A program made the translations under genes and the position numbers. From Hsuehochloa calcarea (Eukaryota > Streptophyta > Magnoliopsida > Poales > Poaceae), in contig CM070609.1 of NCBI GenBank assembly GCA_036346395.1, positions 31,315,223 to 31,379,222 of the forward strand: a DNA stretch of 64,000 bases, given 5' to 3'. The notes below the pieces were generated by a model. The model saw only the letters and a program-made list of their open reading frames with translations, made no database searches and was not told the origin of the DNA. Below, one piece after another: positions 11,799 to 23,434 of this stretch. Position 1 is the stretch's first letter, and each line of letters opens with the position of its first letter.

Positions 11799-12801
11799 GC
11801 CTCCAAGTAGAATTAGAGGGATAGGTTAGAATCTAAATCATACTCTTATCCAAAAATTGCCACATGTCGAGCGATCAGTTCCTGTTCAACTTATAATGGG
11901 CTTTCTGTGGATTTCGTATGAAATTATAGGTCCAACTCAAATTAAAAGTCAACAAGTTCGCCACATCGGAGGAATTGGTCCTAGGCCAAGATCTTCCAGA
12001 CTAATCTCTCTCATTTAACATCTTACAGCCAGCTACGCAGACAAGGCCGGTTTTGTTAATTATGAAGGAAAAGAGGGTCATGGACTCATCCATACTTGGC
12101 ATCGGACTGGGCTGTGGGGTCTCTGGTCTGGTCTGGGCTGGGCTGAGGCCCAAGTTGTCAGGAAGGATGATATTAAAAGGAGCAGGAGCATTTCAGCAAG
12201 GGACTGAAGCAGATAGAATTGGCCTCCTCATCTCTCTCTCTCTCTCCTGCTCTCTTGCCCCTTTCTTCTGTTCTTCCTAAAATCTCCTCCATACGCCCCT
12301 AGTTCTTCCCAAATCCTTCCAATTACTTGTGTAATCTGTATCCTGTGATCAAGGAACGTAACAAAGAGACGACCAGACTGTGTGAAACTTGAGGACCAAA
12401 TTGGTCATTAACCCAGTAGGCTTGGATTTGGGCCCGCCGGACCAATCGCTGACCCATACACTGCTACTCTGTAGGGTGTAGCTGTTGTAAGCTAAAGCAA
12501 ATGGTTTACTACCAGACTGAGAGTCAGAATACACTTGTCCAGGATTCCAGAGAGAGAGAGACAACACATTATAGTCCGAAAAAAAACAGCCTGATAACAC
12601 ATTATTGTCCGGTACTGATACCGACGCAGCTGGTTGCCGGCCGGTATAAAGATGTAAAGTGAGTCCGTAGACAACATCGCGTTTTCAGTGAGCCAGCGGC
12701 GAGCTTAACCCCGTTTGGAACGGATCCGGCTTCGAGTTTTCGAACAAAAAAGTTGGAAGTTGTTCTTTTCACAGTCGTTTTTTTCTAAATTAGAAGCCGT
12801 C
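11799..12801. other. Intergenic spacer, no gene seen
   Basis: No coding potential or transposon ends could be recognised. A (CT)n run lies at about 12230-12246 and an (AG)n run at 12549-12562. The segment at 12711-12800 begins ccccgtttggaacgg and may be a degraded DNA-transposon end. Confidence 0.5.
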
Positions 12802-12804
12802 TTA

Positions 12805-15009
12805 GGCCCTGGTTGGTACGACTCTGCTTTAATTTTTTACAACTTCAACTCTAGTTTCACTCTTAGATCCACTCCTATGAGAAGTTGGAGCAGTCTACGG
12901 AGGTGTTTGGTTAGAAAGTTAACTCCAGCTCCAAGAATGAGAAAGATATTTGTGAAAAGACTGCATTACCCTTGTTTTTATGACTTATGATCTTTTTTCG
13001 TATTGCTTAACATATAACAGTTTAATAAGTTGATTTTAATCATGCTGTGCTTTTATTTATCAATTTTTTTGGTCATGTTGCCATATTTTCACCCAAATTC
13101 GGAAGTTTTACTCAAAAAATAAAAATAAAACTTACACAAAACATATGAAGTTCATAACAAAGGTTCTAATTCAATGAGTATCATAACAAAAGTCCATAAC
13201 AAAGACATAATATTGTATCAAACAACACATAATCAAATCAAATATTGTATCACCTTGCAAATATTGAGAACATCCACTAGGATAATGTATCACCACACAA
13301 ACTAGCTTCTCGCTAACCAACCCTGCTCCTTTGGCAATTATCATGTCTTTCTCCATAGCTTTTGGTGTTGCGGTCTTTAGCTTGATTTGTTAGAGCTACC
13401 ACAATCAGTAGGCCGTGGTTCGATGACCTTTTGTGCTCAAGTTCTTGTTGTCCCCACTACTATGTGACAGGCCAAATCTAGTCATTACTTTTGTTTTCGA
13501 TCTTAATGATGTACTGTTGTCCATAGTTTTGTTTGAATAAACAAAGTCCTTGGCGGTGTTTGTCACATTTTGCTCCCTAGTTCTATATTTCTGGCCTTGG
13601 ACCATATGTCACGGATCTCGCCGCTCTACAAGCTACGTGCAACGATTCTCGCTTGAGTTATTACGCTTGAGAGGGCTACAAGCAACATTCTCCCGTGATA
13701 TGTTTCTTGACCGAATTTTCGGACACCTTGATTTGTATGAGCGATAGCATCGGAGGACCTCTCGAGCACCGCCCTTAAATCTAGCCTTCTCGCTTGAGCT
13801 AACAAGCAAGCCCTTAGTGTTTCCTTCAAAGTTGCACTTGACATGATACATTCGGTTTGGCCTCCTAATGGAAGCATTCCTCTTAGCATTCTCTTGGACA
13901 AGCGATTACAAGCGAAATTGTTCAATGATGTAGCTCCTACATGCGGAACGACCTTGGTACATCAAGATTGCACATATCCCTTGAGACTTGACCGGGCAAA
14001 TTTTACGAGACAAGAAGAAGACTGTCACACCATCGTCGTTGCACAAATACTCCAAACGTAATGTATGGATGCTTCTAATCGCAGCGAACATCTCCGATTC
14101 AGCAGATCTTCTCGAAGATCCAATGCTGAACGAACTCTTCCAACAAATTCAATTGCTCTTCAACCACTCTGGATGTCGTAATTCAACATTAGGAATCACA
14201 TTGCGGGCGGCGGTTGCTCGGCTTCTCGACGCGTCGGATCTGCTTTCGGCCATGATGTCGCGCCACCACCTTCGCCGGCTTCTCGTCAAGATCTGGTCGG
14301 CCAACACGGCGTCGAGGTCGTCTTTGCGTGTGCACACTAGTATTGGCCCAGCGCCTCGAGGCGACGGGCGAGCAGCCGCGAAGGAGGAGGGCAGTCGTCG
14401 CGCGCGGGGGCGGCGACGGAGGCGGGGAGGAGGCGAGGTCGGCGCGGCGAGGTCGTGGCGAGATCGCGGCGGAGGAAGTGGTGGAGGCGATCGGGATGCG
14501 TGAGGCTGCCGCCGTGGTGGTGGTGGCGGAAGACGCGCGTGGCGACGATGAGGTAGACCAGGAGGATTGTGGCGGCGACGGCGGCGGAGAGGAGGAAGAG
14601 GGCGAGCGTGGCGGCCCGGACCGGGGTGGAGTCGCTGGGGAGAGAGGACGAAGAGGTCGGCGAGCGAGAGGCCACCACCCCGGTCGTCCCCTTGCTACGA
14701 ACGGGCGAGGGGATGAGAAGAGGTCACAGTCGGGATCTGAATCGCGAACCGGTGCGAGGTGGGGGCTGCGGCTTGGGTAGTGGAGTGGCATGTTGCGGGT
14801 AATTATTCTTAACTTTTAGGGGTATTTTGTTTTGTTGGTCCGCAGCTCCTCTTTTGAAGCAAGGTTCTACCCACTCTCAAAATTTGCACTACAGGCTGCT
14901 CCGCTCCTGTTTGCTCCAACTTCAAAAATTTTATAGAGCAACCCTGTTTGGCACAGCTCCACCCACTCCCACAACGAAGCTGGGAGTTGGAGCTGTACCA
15001 AACAGGCCC
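12805..15009. mobile_element. PIF/Harbinger (Tourist-like) non-autonomous element
   Basis: The left end ggccctggttggtac pairs with the reverse complement of the right end, gggcctgtttggtac. The flanking trinucleotide is TTA on both sides (12802-12804, 15010-15012), the usual PIF/Harbinger target. The right end also holds a subterminal hairpin at about 14944-15003. No Harbinger transposase was recognised. The interior (13100-14180) is of unknown origin, and 14189-14790 is a GC-rich exon-like block. Confidence 0.7.
14189..14790 (-). pseudogene. GC-rich exon-like fragment with a membrane-segment frame, possibly captured
   Basis: On the minus strand an open frame (14678 to 14337) encodes a Ser/Pro-rich start followed by a strongly hydrophobic stretch (ATLALFLLSAAVAATILLVY), then Arg/His-rich residues. 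It looks like the N-terminus of a single-pass membrane protein, such as a RING-H2 (ATL-type) or receptor-like protein, but no catalytic domain follows. GC content jumps sharply against the AT-rich element around it. It is inferred to be a host gene fragment carried in the Harbinger-like element. The parent gene is not identified. Confidence 0.4.
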
Positions 15010-15012
15010 TTA

Positions 15013-16691
15013 ACGTGAAAAAGTCGAAAGTCGCCACGAGACGGCTTCCCCACCACCCCTCTTCTAAATTTACCCTTGAATTTTGAGGTATTTGTTGTAG
15101 AAAATGTGATTTAAGCAAACATTCATAAATAATTCCAGCATAATGAACAAATATCAAAGCATCATTCCAGCCATGTTCAAATGACAAAATTAACGTATCC
15201 ACAATTAATTTCTCCAAGTCATTTAAACAGAATAATATGCTTAACTCAAAAAAACACGTGGATAATTAAAACCAACATAATTCTTAGATTTAAATGTGAT
15301 TATTGCTCTCAGATGTAGAGTTGCACAAGATGTAATCTTGGCCTTCTCGATACTTGTCAAGATTCTCCACCAATTGGATATGACACAAGATAAATTAGAC
15401 TTTGGGATAAAATGAATGTCTAGCTTAAATTACCTCAAAAGTCACACAAAGCACTAATTACCTTTGTCCAACAGAGAAAACAGTACTACCTCAGTGCAAT
15501 ATGTAAACACAATTAACACTTACTGCTTTCAGTTAATAAACGTACAAGTAATTCCCAGTACTATTAGATATTATTGCTAATCAAATTATGTTAACAGAGA
15601 GCCTACCAAAACACAAACTGTCAACAGACCTAAGACAAAGAAGATGAATTAACAACAACATACAAACATTAATCACAATTCTGATTTAACAATGCCAATC
15701 TAATTTCACAAATGACAACAATCATCATTGAGCTACACAATCGAACCCACTGAGTCACTAACAATATCACCCAGTACTAGAATCAGATAAATATCAGAAG
15801 ATTACTAGTACATCACATATATGCAGAGTAAACTCAAGATTGGAATGCTGATATACTCACATAGCCAAATGCACTCAAAGCCAACGAGTGGAACTGACAA
15901 GGCACGCCAAGAGGCGCTGACTCAGAAAACCTATTGCCACGCTATGCCGTGAATCACCAGATAAGGTTGTCGGAGATACAAAGCCACTCTTTGCAATTTG
16001 GAATTTGGGACATACCAAACAACAAAGTCGATAAACAAGATATATGTCGCACAAGAACCACAGAGGTGCACCAGCCAAAACACACCGCTGAGAACTAAGA
16101 AAAACCAAGTTCTTCTCTTCCCAAATTGATCCTGAGCCTGCCGGATCCAATCCCCAAAGCATAATCCCCAAATTTCCTCACTTGCTGCTGTCAACAAAAA
16201 GGTCACACAAGGAACCGAATGGGATGTGCTCCAGGAGAAAGGAGCTGGTCCTTCCTGCTATCAGCGCCGGGATATGCACAGCAATCCAGCAGCCCCAAAA
16301 GCCCAAGAACCGAGACTTCTCCAAGAAGAAGAATGCCCAGAAAAAGGATAGGAACATCTCACTGATTTTTCATCTAAAAACCACACTGGGTCAGAGAGCC
16401 CTGCCTATCGAATAGGAGGAGAAGAAGTCGTTACTGAAGCCGCCAACAGTTGGCGCACTTCTCGCCTGTGCAGCCCGCCATGACCGCGTTGTGCCCATCA
16501 CCCGTGTGGCTACCAGCCGAAGGAGCCAGCCCAGCTCCCAAATCCCCACCTCTTCGCAGAAAGAAGATCAGGTCAAAGACCATATCCCTTCCCTTAAGAC
16601 AATGACTAGTGGCCCCTCTCTTTCCTTTTCCTTTTTCTATTTCCTTTCTTTTCTCAAAAGATAAATTACCAAAAAATACCTCACATAAACA
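15013..16691 (-). other. Unassigned stretch; right part probably the 3' LTR of Copia-A
   Basis: The segment ending cctcacataaaca at 16691 adjoins gtctccacc. On the minus strand this reads as a purine-rich ggtggagac next to a TG-starting LTR. Copia-A runs on the minus strand from the right, so its 3' LTR should lie here. The far LTR boundary was not found. A minus-strand frame at 15931-16206 encodes a hydrophobic peptide with no recognised family. The sequence from 15100 to 15870 is AT-rich and featureless. Confidence 0.4.
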
Positions 16692-17223
16692 GTCTCCACC
16701 AATTTATCAGTTTGATAAAATATGCTCAAAGTCTTGTTTAATATACAACTTTTCGACGATGGGTACCTTGCGGGTTTGAATCCAAAGCCTAGCAACAAGG
16801 ACTACGACTCTGCACAGACAAAGGAGGACTACATCTTGATCCAATGCCTTGGTATGAGAATTTTCGCCCAAGTTACATTCTCTTGGGCGGCTTGCCCTTT
16901 TCTCTCTCGGGTTGGGACGTTACGGTCATGTCCCCGTATCTAGATCATGAGTACTTAAGAAATATACCCTTATCTTTTTTTATCACGACCTCACGATCAT
17001 ACTCAAATAGGTGAATTCTTCAAGAAATCCTGTAGGACGATTCTCGATACCATTTAGGTATCGAATTCATTAAGCGCTATTGCTCTACCTCCCATATAGA
17101 AAAGAGCACTACATAAAATAGGACCCTTTAGTTGCGCTCTATAATCCCACACAGTTTGTTGTCCTAGAGCCTAGTTCACGGGATCTCCGATCAACAAGGA
17201 TAGGTTTCCACCAATATTAGCCT

Positions 17224-17598
17224 TTACACAGGTATGAGCCCCATTCTCTTTGACGCTGCAAGGATGGCCTTTCGTGCCAATCCTTTGGTGAAAGGATCTG
17301 CCAAGTTTCTTTCAGACTGGATGTATTCTACAGTAATAACACTCGTCTCTCTAGCATGCCTTACTGACTTAAGTCGCCTTTTAATATGTTTTGAGGACTT
17401 TATATTGCCCTTCCTACTCTTAGCCTTAACCAGAACGGTTTGGTTATCATAGTAGGTTAATATAGCTGGAATTGGCTTTTCCAGCACAGGTAGGTCAGAA
17501 AGGAGTTCTCTAATCCATTCTGCCTCTACAGCTACTAAGTCTAGAGCTACCAGCTCAACCTCCATCGTGGACCGTATAAGGATAGTCTGTTTAGAATA
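17224..17598 (-). pseudogene. Copia-A RNase H C-terminal fragment
   Basis: The minus-strand frame contains STMEVELVALDLVAVEAEWI and SKHIKRRLKSVRHARE, followed by LADPFTKGL, a typical Copia RNase H tail. It is cut at 17598 by the insertion of a solo LTR within the codons for Tyr-Ser. Confidence 0.85.
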
Positions 17599-19632
17599 TG
17601 TGGATATCATGGGGATATACTCATGATCTTAGGATGATGTTACAATTGGCCATGGCGTTAAAGGTTTATCGAATCACACATTTTCGGCAAAGTGTTAGTT
17701 CTGTCAAGCCATAAGCGGTTTGACCAGCTAGGCGCGTCGATCGCCGGCTGGCGATCGACCGCCACCTCGCGGTCGAGGCAGATTCAAAGCGTTCGACCGA
17801 CCTTAGCGGCGGTCGGACCGGCCATATATAAAAATGGATATTAGAGCTGGGCCAAAAATAGAGGGTGTAGGCAAGAGAGAGGATTCTAATGCACTTGGTC
17901 TCATAATTTTTGGAGTTTCCAGTCAAAAGTTCTATTCATTTAAAATTTTCAGAGAGGTTTCAGTTTTCAGGGGCTGAAAATTGGCTAAGTCTTTTTGAAG
18001 CGTCCGACGGCCGGCGGCGTGATCGGGCCCGGCGGAGGCGGTCGACCGCCATTGAATGGTGGTCTAACCGGTTTCCACTTATATCATCGGCTCTTGTAGT
18101 GACGATGTTTGTTTGTTGAGTCAAGTTCATGAGTTTCAGTGCATATATGTTGCATGATGCATGTTTTGACTAACGTGGGTCAAGTTACGAAGAACTTGTT
18201 CCCGAAATCGATTTTGTGGTCTATTGTTGTGCAGGTTGCTTGGAGATCAATGACGGTCAACGGCGAGGATGATCGGGATTAGGCTTGTGAGCTGAGATTC
18301 AGAACGATCAATGGTGTCGGGTGAAGTCATTGGATTCAAGCGTGGCACAAAATGGACAAAGATAACCGAACAGAAAGTTCGGTACGACGGGTTGCATCAA
18401 GCGGCGCGGGGGTTGGTGCATGTGTCATGGTGTTTTTGGTGGGAGCCGGATGGGAGAGACTTGCCGACAAGATGAGAGCCGTTGATCAACCTACACGTGG
18501 CGAAGCATGGAACTGCTTCATGAAGATTGGACTCGGTCTTCGGAGAAGAATCGATAAGGGGTATTTTGGTAATATCACTAAAATACCACCTTAATTGCTT
18601 TTGGCTAAATCGCAGCACAAGACGACGCAAGGAGAAGCGGTTTAGGTCAAGAGAAGATGAAGACAGCGCTTTAAAATACGCACGTGAGTTAAACACGTTT
18701 GTGTGTGGGCTTAACGGGTGCCCAATAGGAACTCTTCTAGAAGGTTAGCATCCACTATTAATATGGGAGGGTGCTGTAGCACCTCCTCAATCCTTTTGCT
18801 TATTTTGAAACCCTAGTTTTGTTTTTGAGATTAGGGAGTGGAGAGGTTAGGATTCTTGAAGAGGAGATTGATTGTGTGCTCATGTATTGAGTTTTATCCT
18901 CCGTGTTGGAGTGACTGTAAACCATCAACAATCACAAATCAATCTATGCAAGTTTTCTTGAGATGAGTCTCTTTGTGTTCTTACTCTCTATTTTGTGATT
19001 TTGGGGGTCATCTTTGATTCTCAAGTTTTCCTTCGGTTTCTGCCCCTAATCTTGCTTGCTGTGACATGTGGGATATCATATAGGATCATCTTGATCATCT
19101 CTAACCCACGAGCAAGGTTTTTTATCTAGTTTTCGTTTTGACTCGGTTTTGAACCATCCTTCACTCAAACGGGAAAAGGTCGAAACTTTGCCAAGGATCT
19201 TCACGATCTTTGATTGGAATAGGTTTCTGATATCCTAGAGAATGTGTGTTCCAAATTTTATCGAGTTTGGAGTTGTAGATCAAGAGTTACATCTATTTGC
19301 AACTTCGTTTTTTGGGCTGATTTCACTGTTCATCAGCTGGAGGTCAGACCGCCCATCTGAGATGTCAGACCGCCCCATGTAAAAGTTGACCTACCAATCT
19401 GAGAGGTCAGACCGCTCATCTTATGGCAGATTGAGTTTTTGTGGTTTTGGTTGTTTTGCTTCGGGGTTTTGATTGGATTCAATACAAGTCGTCCGCTATA
19501 CTTGTTTGTTGATCTTCATAGCTCTCATAGCTATTGGAGTGAAAATCGTGTTGAATTCGATCTTTGTGAAAAAGCAGTTGTGCTCCTATTTACCTCCCCC
19601 CCCCCCTCTCTAGTCGTCGTTTCGGTCCAACA
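17599..19632 (+). mobile_element. Solo LTR (2,034 bp), SIRE/Maximus-like, in Copia-A
   Basis: It starts tgtggatatcatgggg and ends ggtccaaca, flanked by gaata on both sides (17594-17598, 19633-19637). Near its end it has a C-run followed by tctctagtcgtcg, comparable to the end of the SIRE-like LTR at 20853-31110 in sense orientation. A TATA-like atatataaaaa occurs near 17824. Upstream of it (17693-17820), short motifs of the gcggtcg/cgaccg type repeat. No internal region or second LTR is present. Confidence 0.8.
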
Positions 19633-19637
19633 GAATA

Positions 19638-20852
19638 CTTCCACGAAATGGCTCTACCTGCTAGGGTAAATACATAGCCACTCGTAGCCTTCATGTCATC
19701 TGAGTCACTGATCCAGTTAGAATCACTGAATCCTTGAAAGACTACCGGATGGCCAGAATAATGTATTCCCAAGTTAGAGGTCTCCTTTACGTACCGAAGT
19801 ACCCTCTCTAATGCTATATAATGATCATCTCCTGGATTGGACGTATAACGACTCAATCTGGTTACAACATATGAAATGTCGGTCTCGTTGCACTAGTTAG
19901 ATACAATAAGGATCCTATTATTTGAAAATATTTAAGCTGGTCTTTTCCATGTCCAGTTTTTTATGTTGCTTAACATTTGGATCATAGGGTGTGGCCGCTA
20001 ATTTAAAGTCCATGAATCCAAATCTGCTTAGGACCTTGTTCACGTAATGGGATTGTGAAAGAATAATCTCATTATCACCCTTTATAAGCTTGATGTTTAG
20101 GATAACATCAGATTCACCCAGATCTTTCATTTCAAAATTCTAGGAGACGAAAGACTTTGTTTTATTGATTGCATCCATGTTAGTCCCAAAAATCAATATG
20201 TCATCTACGTATAAACACAGAATGACGCCTTTGCCCCCACTAAACTGATAGTAGACACATTTATCGACTTCGTTCACACAAAAGCCGACCGAGGTCAAAG
20301 TACTATCAAATTTCCGTGCCATTGCTTGGGAGCTTACTTTAAACCATAGAAGAATTTAATCAATCGACATACTTCCTTCTCTTATCCTTCTACCATAAAA
20401 CCACTGGGTTACTGCATATAAATCTCCTCATCCAACTCTTCGTTTAGGAAAGCAGTCTTTACATACATTTGATGTACTTGGAGTTTATATACAGCAGCTA
20501 GTGTTAAAAGAACCTGAATTGTCGGTAAATGAGCTACAGGAGAGTATGTATCAAAATAGTCTTCACCCTCTTTTTACGTGAAATTCTTAGCCACTAAACG
20601 GGTCTTGTACTTGTCTATAGTACCATCACGTCTACGCTTTCTTTTAACGATCCATTTGCAGCCCACTGACATGAATCTAGATGGGAGGTTTGTAACCTCC
20701 CACGTTCTGTTATCTATGATGGAATCCATCTCACTACGGATTTCTTCCTTCCAGTAATCCACATCCGGGAATGTGTATGCCTCTGAAAGGGTTCATGGTT
20801 CATCATCGACGACATAGGTGACATAGTCATCTCCCAAAGACTTTTCAGTCAT
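19638..20852 (-). pseudogene. Copia-A reverse transcriptase / RNase H fragment
   Basis: The minus-strand blocks include the RT start (WKEEIRSEMDSIIDNRTWEV, then CKWIVKRKRRRDGTIDKYK and RLVAKNFT) and the catalytic YVDD box (LCLYVDDILIFGTN at about 20190-20230). The later RT region (ILSQSHYVNKVLSRFGF) and the first part of RNase H (YVFTLAGRAISWKYS) follow. Stops and frameshifts separate the blocks. Confidence 0.88.
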
Positions 20853-21633
20853 TGTAAGGTCGAGGTGGCCGACTAGAGGGGGTGAATAGGCGGTTTTAAA
20901 AATTCTCTATCGGGCTAAACCAATCAACAATGCGGAAGCTAATAACAAATTAGTTTTGCACAATTAAAACCTAAATCACTAGGCTCAACTAAGTACACCA
21001 ACAATATGAACACAATACAATATAAGTAATCATACAAGATATATAAGCAATTAAAGCAAGAATATAAATTTCTCAAAGTAAAGCACAAGTAAAAATAAGA
21101 TGACACGATTATGTTTTACCGTGGTGTTCGGAGACTTGCCGGTCTCCCCTAATCCACGTTGAGGTTAGCCCAAACAAATTGGACCGGCTACACTAATTAA
21201 GCCAATACCTCCGAGGTAAGTCCAAACACTTGGACCGGTTCCTAACCGAACCAACACCTCACTCAATTATGGTTACTCTTCCTCCACTCCGGAGATGGTG
21301 AGCACCAAACCACTCACAAACCGCTGGGTCTTCTCACAAGCTTCTTGAGAAGATCACCGCGCACGACGCCCCCACGCCATCTAGGTGTCGGCAAACACCA
21401 AGAGTAACAAATCTCAACTCTCACTTGAACTAATCAAGTTTCTAAGCTCAAGTGGATACACAATCCACTACCTAAGGCAACACATGCACTTAGGGTTTAC
21501 TCTCTAAGCTCACCAAGTGCAACACATGCACATAAGAGACGAGAGGCTTGCTCTTAGCTCAAGAGGCTCACAAAGAGTTCACAATAGCACCAGCAACAAC
21601 CAGCAACCTCTCCCAACCGGCCAAGGTAGCTAT

Positions 21634-21646
21634 ATATAGCCCACAC
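21634..21646 (-). promoter_or_regulatory. TATA box in SIRE-like LTR
   Basis: The near-palindromic ctatatatagccc lies inside the LTR. In sense (minus) orientation it sits directly downstream of the GGAAGTTCCGC motif array (21690-22020). An equivalent copy is at about 29372-29384 in the right LTR. Calling it the LTR promoter is an inference. Confidence 0.5.
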
Positions 21647-21689
21647 ACAAAAACTAGCCGTTGGGAGACAAACCCCTGAAAAATCAGGG

Positions 21690-22020
21690 AAATCGGAAGT
21701 TCCGCCGTACAAAGTTCGGAACTTCCGCACCTCAGCGAAAAGCACAATAACAGCTATATCAGACGAGAAACTAGCCGTTGGAAATTGAGAGCGGAACTTC
21801 CGCCAATCAAAATGCGGAAGTTCCTATTTTCGAAAGTTCCGCACACATCATTGCGGAACAACCGCACTTCCAGAAATTTGGCTAAGTCCCAAAATAGGTG
21901 CTCTCTGGAAAAAAACGTTCTGCCAAATTTTCGGAGCTACCGATAATCAGAAGTTCCTCCCATTACATTGCGGAACTTCCGATAATAGGAAGTTCCTCCC
22001 ATTACATTGCGGAACTACCG
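21690..22020 (-). repeat. Array of GGAAGTTCCGC-type palindromic motifs in LTR
   Basis: About ten variants of ggaagttccgc, or its complement gcggaacttcc, recur within 330 bp, many flanked by ccgat or ccgc. The same array is in the other LTR (29430-29765). A smaller cluster occurs in the internal region at 26025-26105. The dyad form and the position upstream of the LTR TATA box make it a candidate regulatory array. Confidence 0.7.
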
Positions 22021-22059
22021 ATTATCCTGACAAACACAGCAATGGTTTTTTCAACAACT

Positions 22060-22430
22060 TCAATTGCAAAACACATTTACCAATTGATAAGCCATACCGA
22101 CAAGGATCAATAGCAAGATTCCTAACAAGTTGCAAAACACATTTGCCAACTTTTAGAATCATAACACAAGGAAAAAGGTACATGGACTTACACTATTTGC
22201 AAAACACATTTGCAAACTTAAGTTACATGCTACAGGAAAACAAACATGAGAATCAACTATTTGCAAAACACATTCGCAAATAACAGCATCATGCCACAAG
22301 GCTAAGGTGCATGGACTTCAACCATTTGCAAAATACATTTGCAAAATATAGTCCCATGTTACAAAGATAAAATGCATGAGCATCAATCATTTGCAAAACA
22401 CATTCGCAAATAATAGCTCCATGCATAGAT
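22060..22430. repeat. Degenerate minisatellite (tttgcaaaacacattt units) in LTR
   Basis: Units of about 60-70 bp built on atttgcaaaacacatttgca and linked by catgagcatcaa or catggacttcaa repeat at least five times. The array is repeated in the right LTR at about 29810-30100. Left and right LTRs differ in copy content, which explains much of their length difference. Confidence 0.75.
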
Positions 22431-23434
22431 GAGCTAGAGCAAACATAATGAGCTATCAACACATGACTAACTCAAACTACTAGTTAAGACCCTTCTTAAT
22501 AGTACGGCAACCTATACTAACAATCCGGTCTATCAACCAAACACCGAGACCGGTAAAAGACTAGGAACACATCCTTAGCCCTAGCTAGTCATACATTTGC
22601 CTTGCATCTTCTTGAAGCTTGATGGCGCACATCATCACTTCAAGTCCGGGTCATTAACTTGACAATCATCAACACATGATGATCCTTCTCTTGTCTTGAC
22701 GATCAACTCATGGTCATCTCTTCTTGACAAGTATCAACTCATGATGCATCCTTTATACCAAGCTCTTAACTTGATGATCAACTCATGATCATCCCAAGTC
22801 TTCATCATCCTGGAACACAACCTATACATCCAACTCATGGAAAATGTTAGTTCTATAATATGATTATCATTAATTACCACACCATACCATTAACTCATAA
22901 TGGTGGGATAAGATACTCAATCTTTCCCTCTTTGGTAATTGATGATAACCACTTCAATCACATAAATTTGATTTAGATAAAAGTAACACAATGTGAGTAT
23001 ATATGAACTACACAAGTTACATATACTCACAACATGAGTATGTAAGAACTACTCAAGTTCTATATACTCAAATGGATATGTTTCAAAGTAAAGATCCCAA
23101 ATATATGTAGAAGATGGAATATGGATCAATACTAATGAAACCACAAAATATAGAATGAGCTCCCCCTAAACGTGTGCATACACATATATGTAAATAAAAC
23201 ATACGCACATATTCAAGATAAACTTGTGGTGGAGTTCTTCCTATATTTTGGATCCGAGGAATGCCACAATATATAAGATTAAGATGTCGATTGCATACCT
23301 CGTTGAATTTCACCTTTATATCCAAATGAGACTACACAAAATAATACTAGACAAAATAGTTAGTCTCATATTTAGATTTGTCATTAATCATCAAAACATT
23401 CCATTAACTCATAATGGCGGGTCTAGATCCTTCA

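Larger units (their letters stand above)
20853..23434 (-). repeat. Left (3') LTR of the SIRE-like element
   Basis: It starts tgtaaggtcgaggtggccga on the plus strand and ends gtctagatccttca. At 2,582 bp it is longer than the right LTR by about 68 bp, mostly from one extra block near 22068-22137. The purine tract expected before a 3' LTR lies beside it, as tctccctttttgg at 23437-23449 on the plus strand. Confidence 0.9.

Noticed and set aside
13626..13925. A 99-aa minus-strand frame in the Harbinger-like element as its transposase
   Set aside because: I could not match it to Harbinger transposase motifs, so it is left unassigned.
15931..16206. Hydrophobic minus-strand frame as a host membrane-protein gene
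   Set aside because: No recognisable family and no clear start context, and it probably lies in the 3' LTR of Copia-A.
17693..19632. Placing the solo LTR start at tgttagttc (17693)
   Set aside because: Flanking bases there (caaag versus gaata) do not match, whereas 17599 gives a perfect gaata duplication and restores the Copia-A frame.
22060..22430. Regularly spaced repeats resembling a CRISPR array
   Set aside because: Units are imperfect, spacers are not unique, and the array is within both LTRs of a plant retrotransposon.
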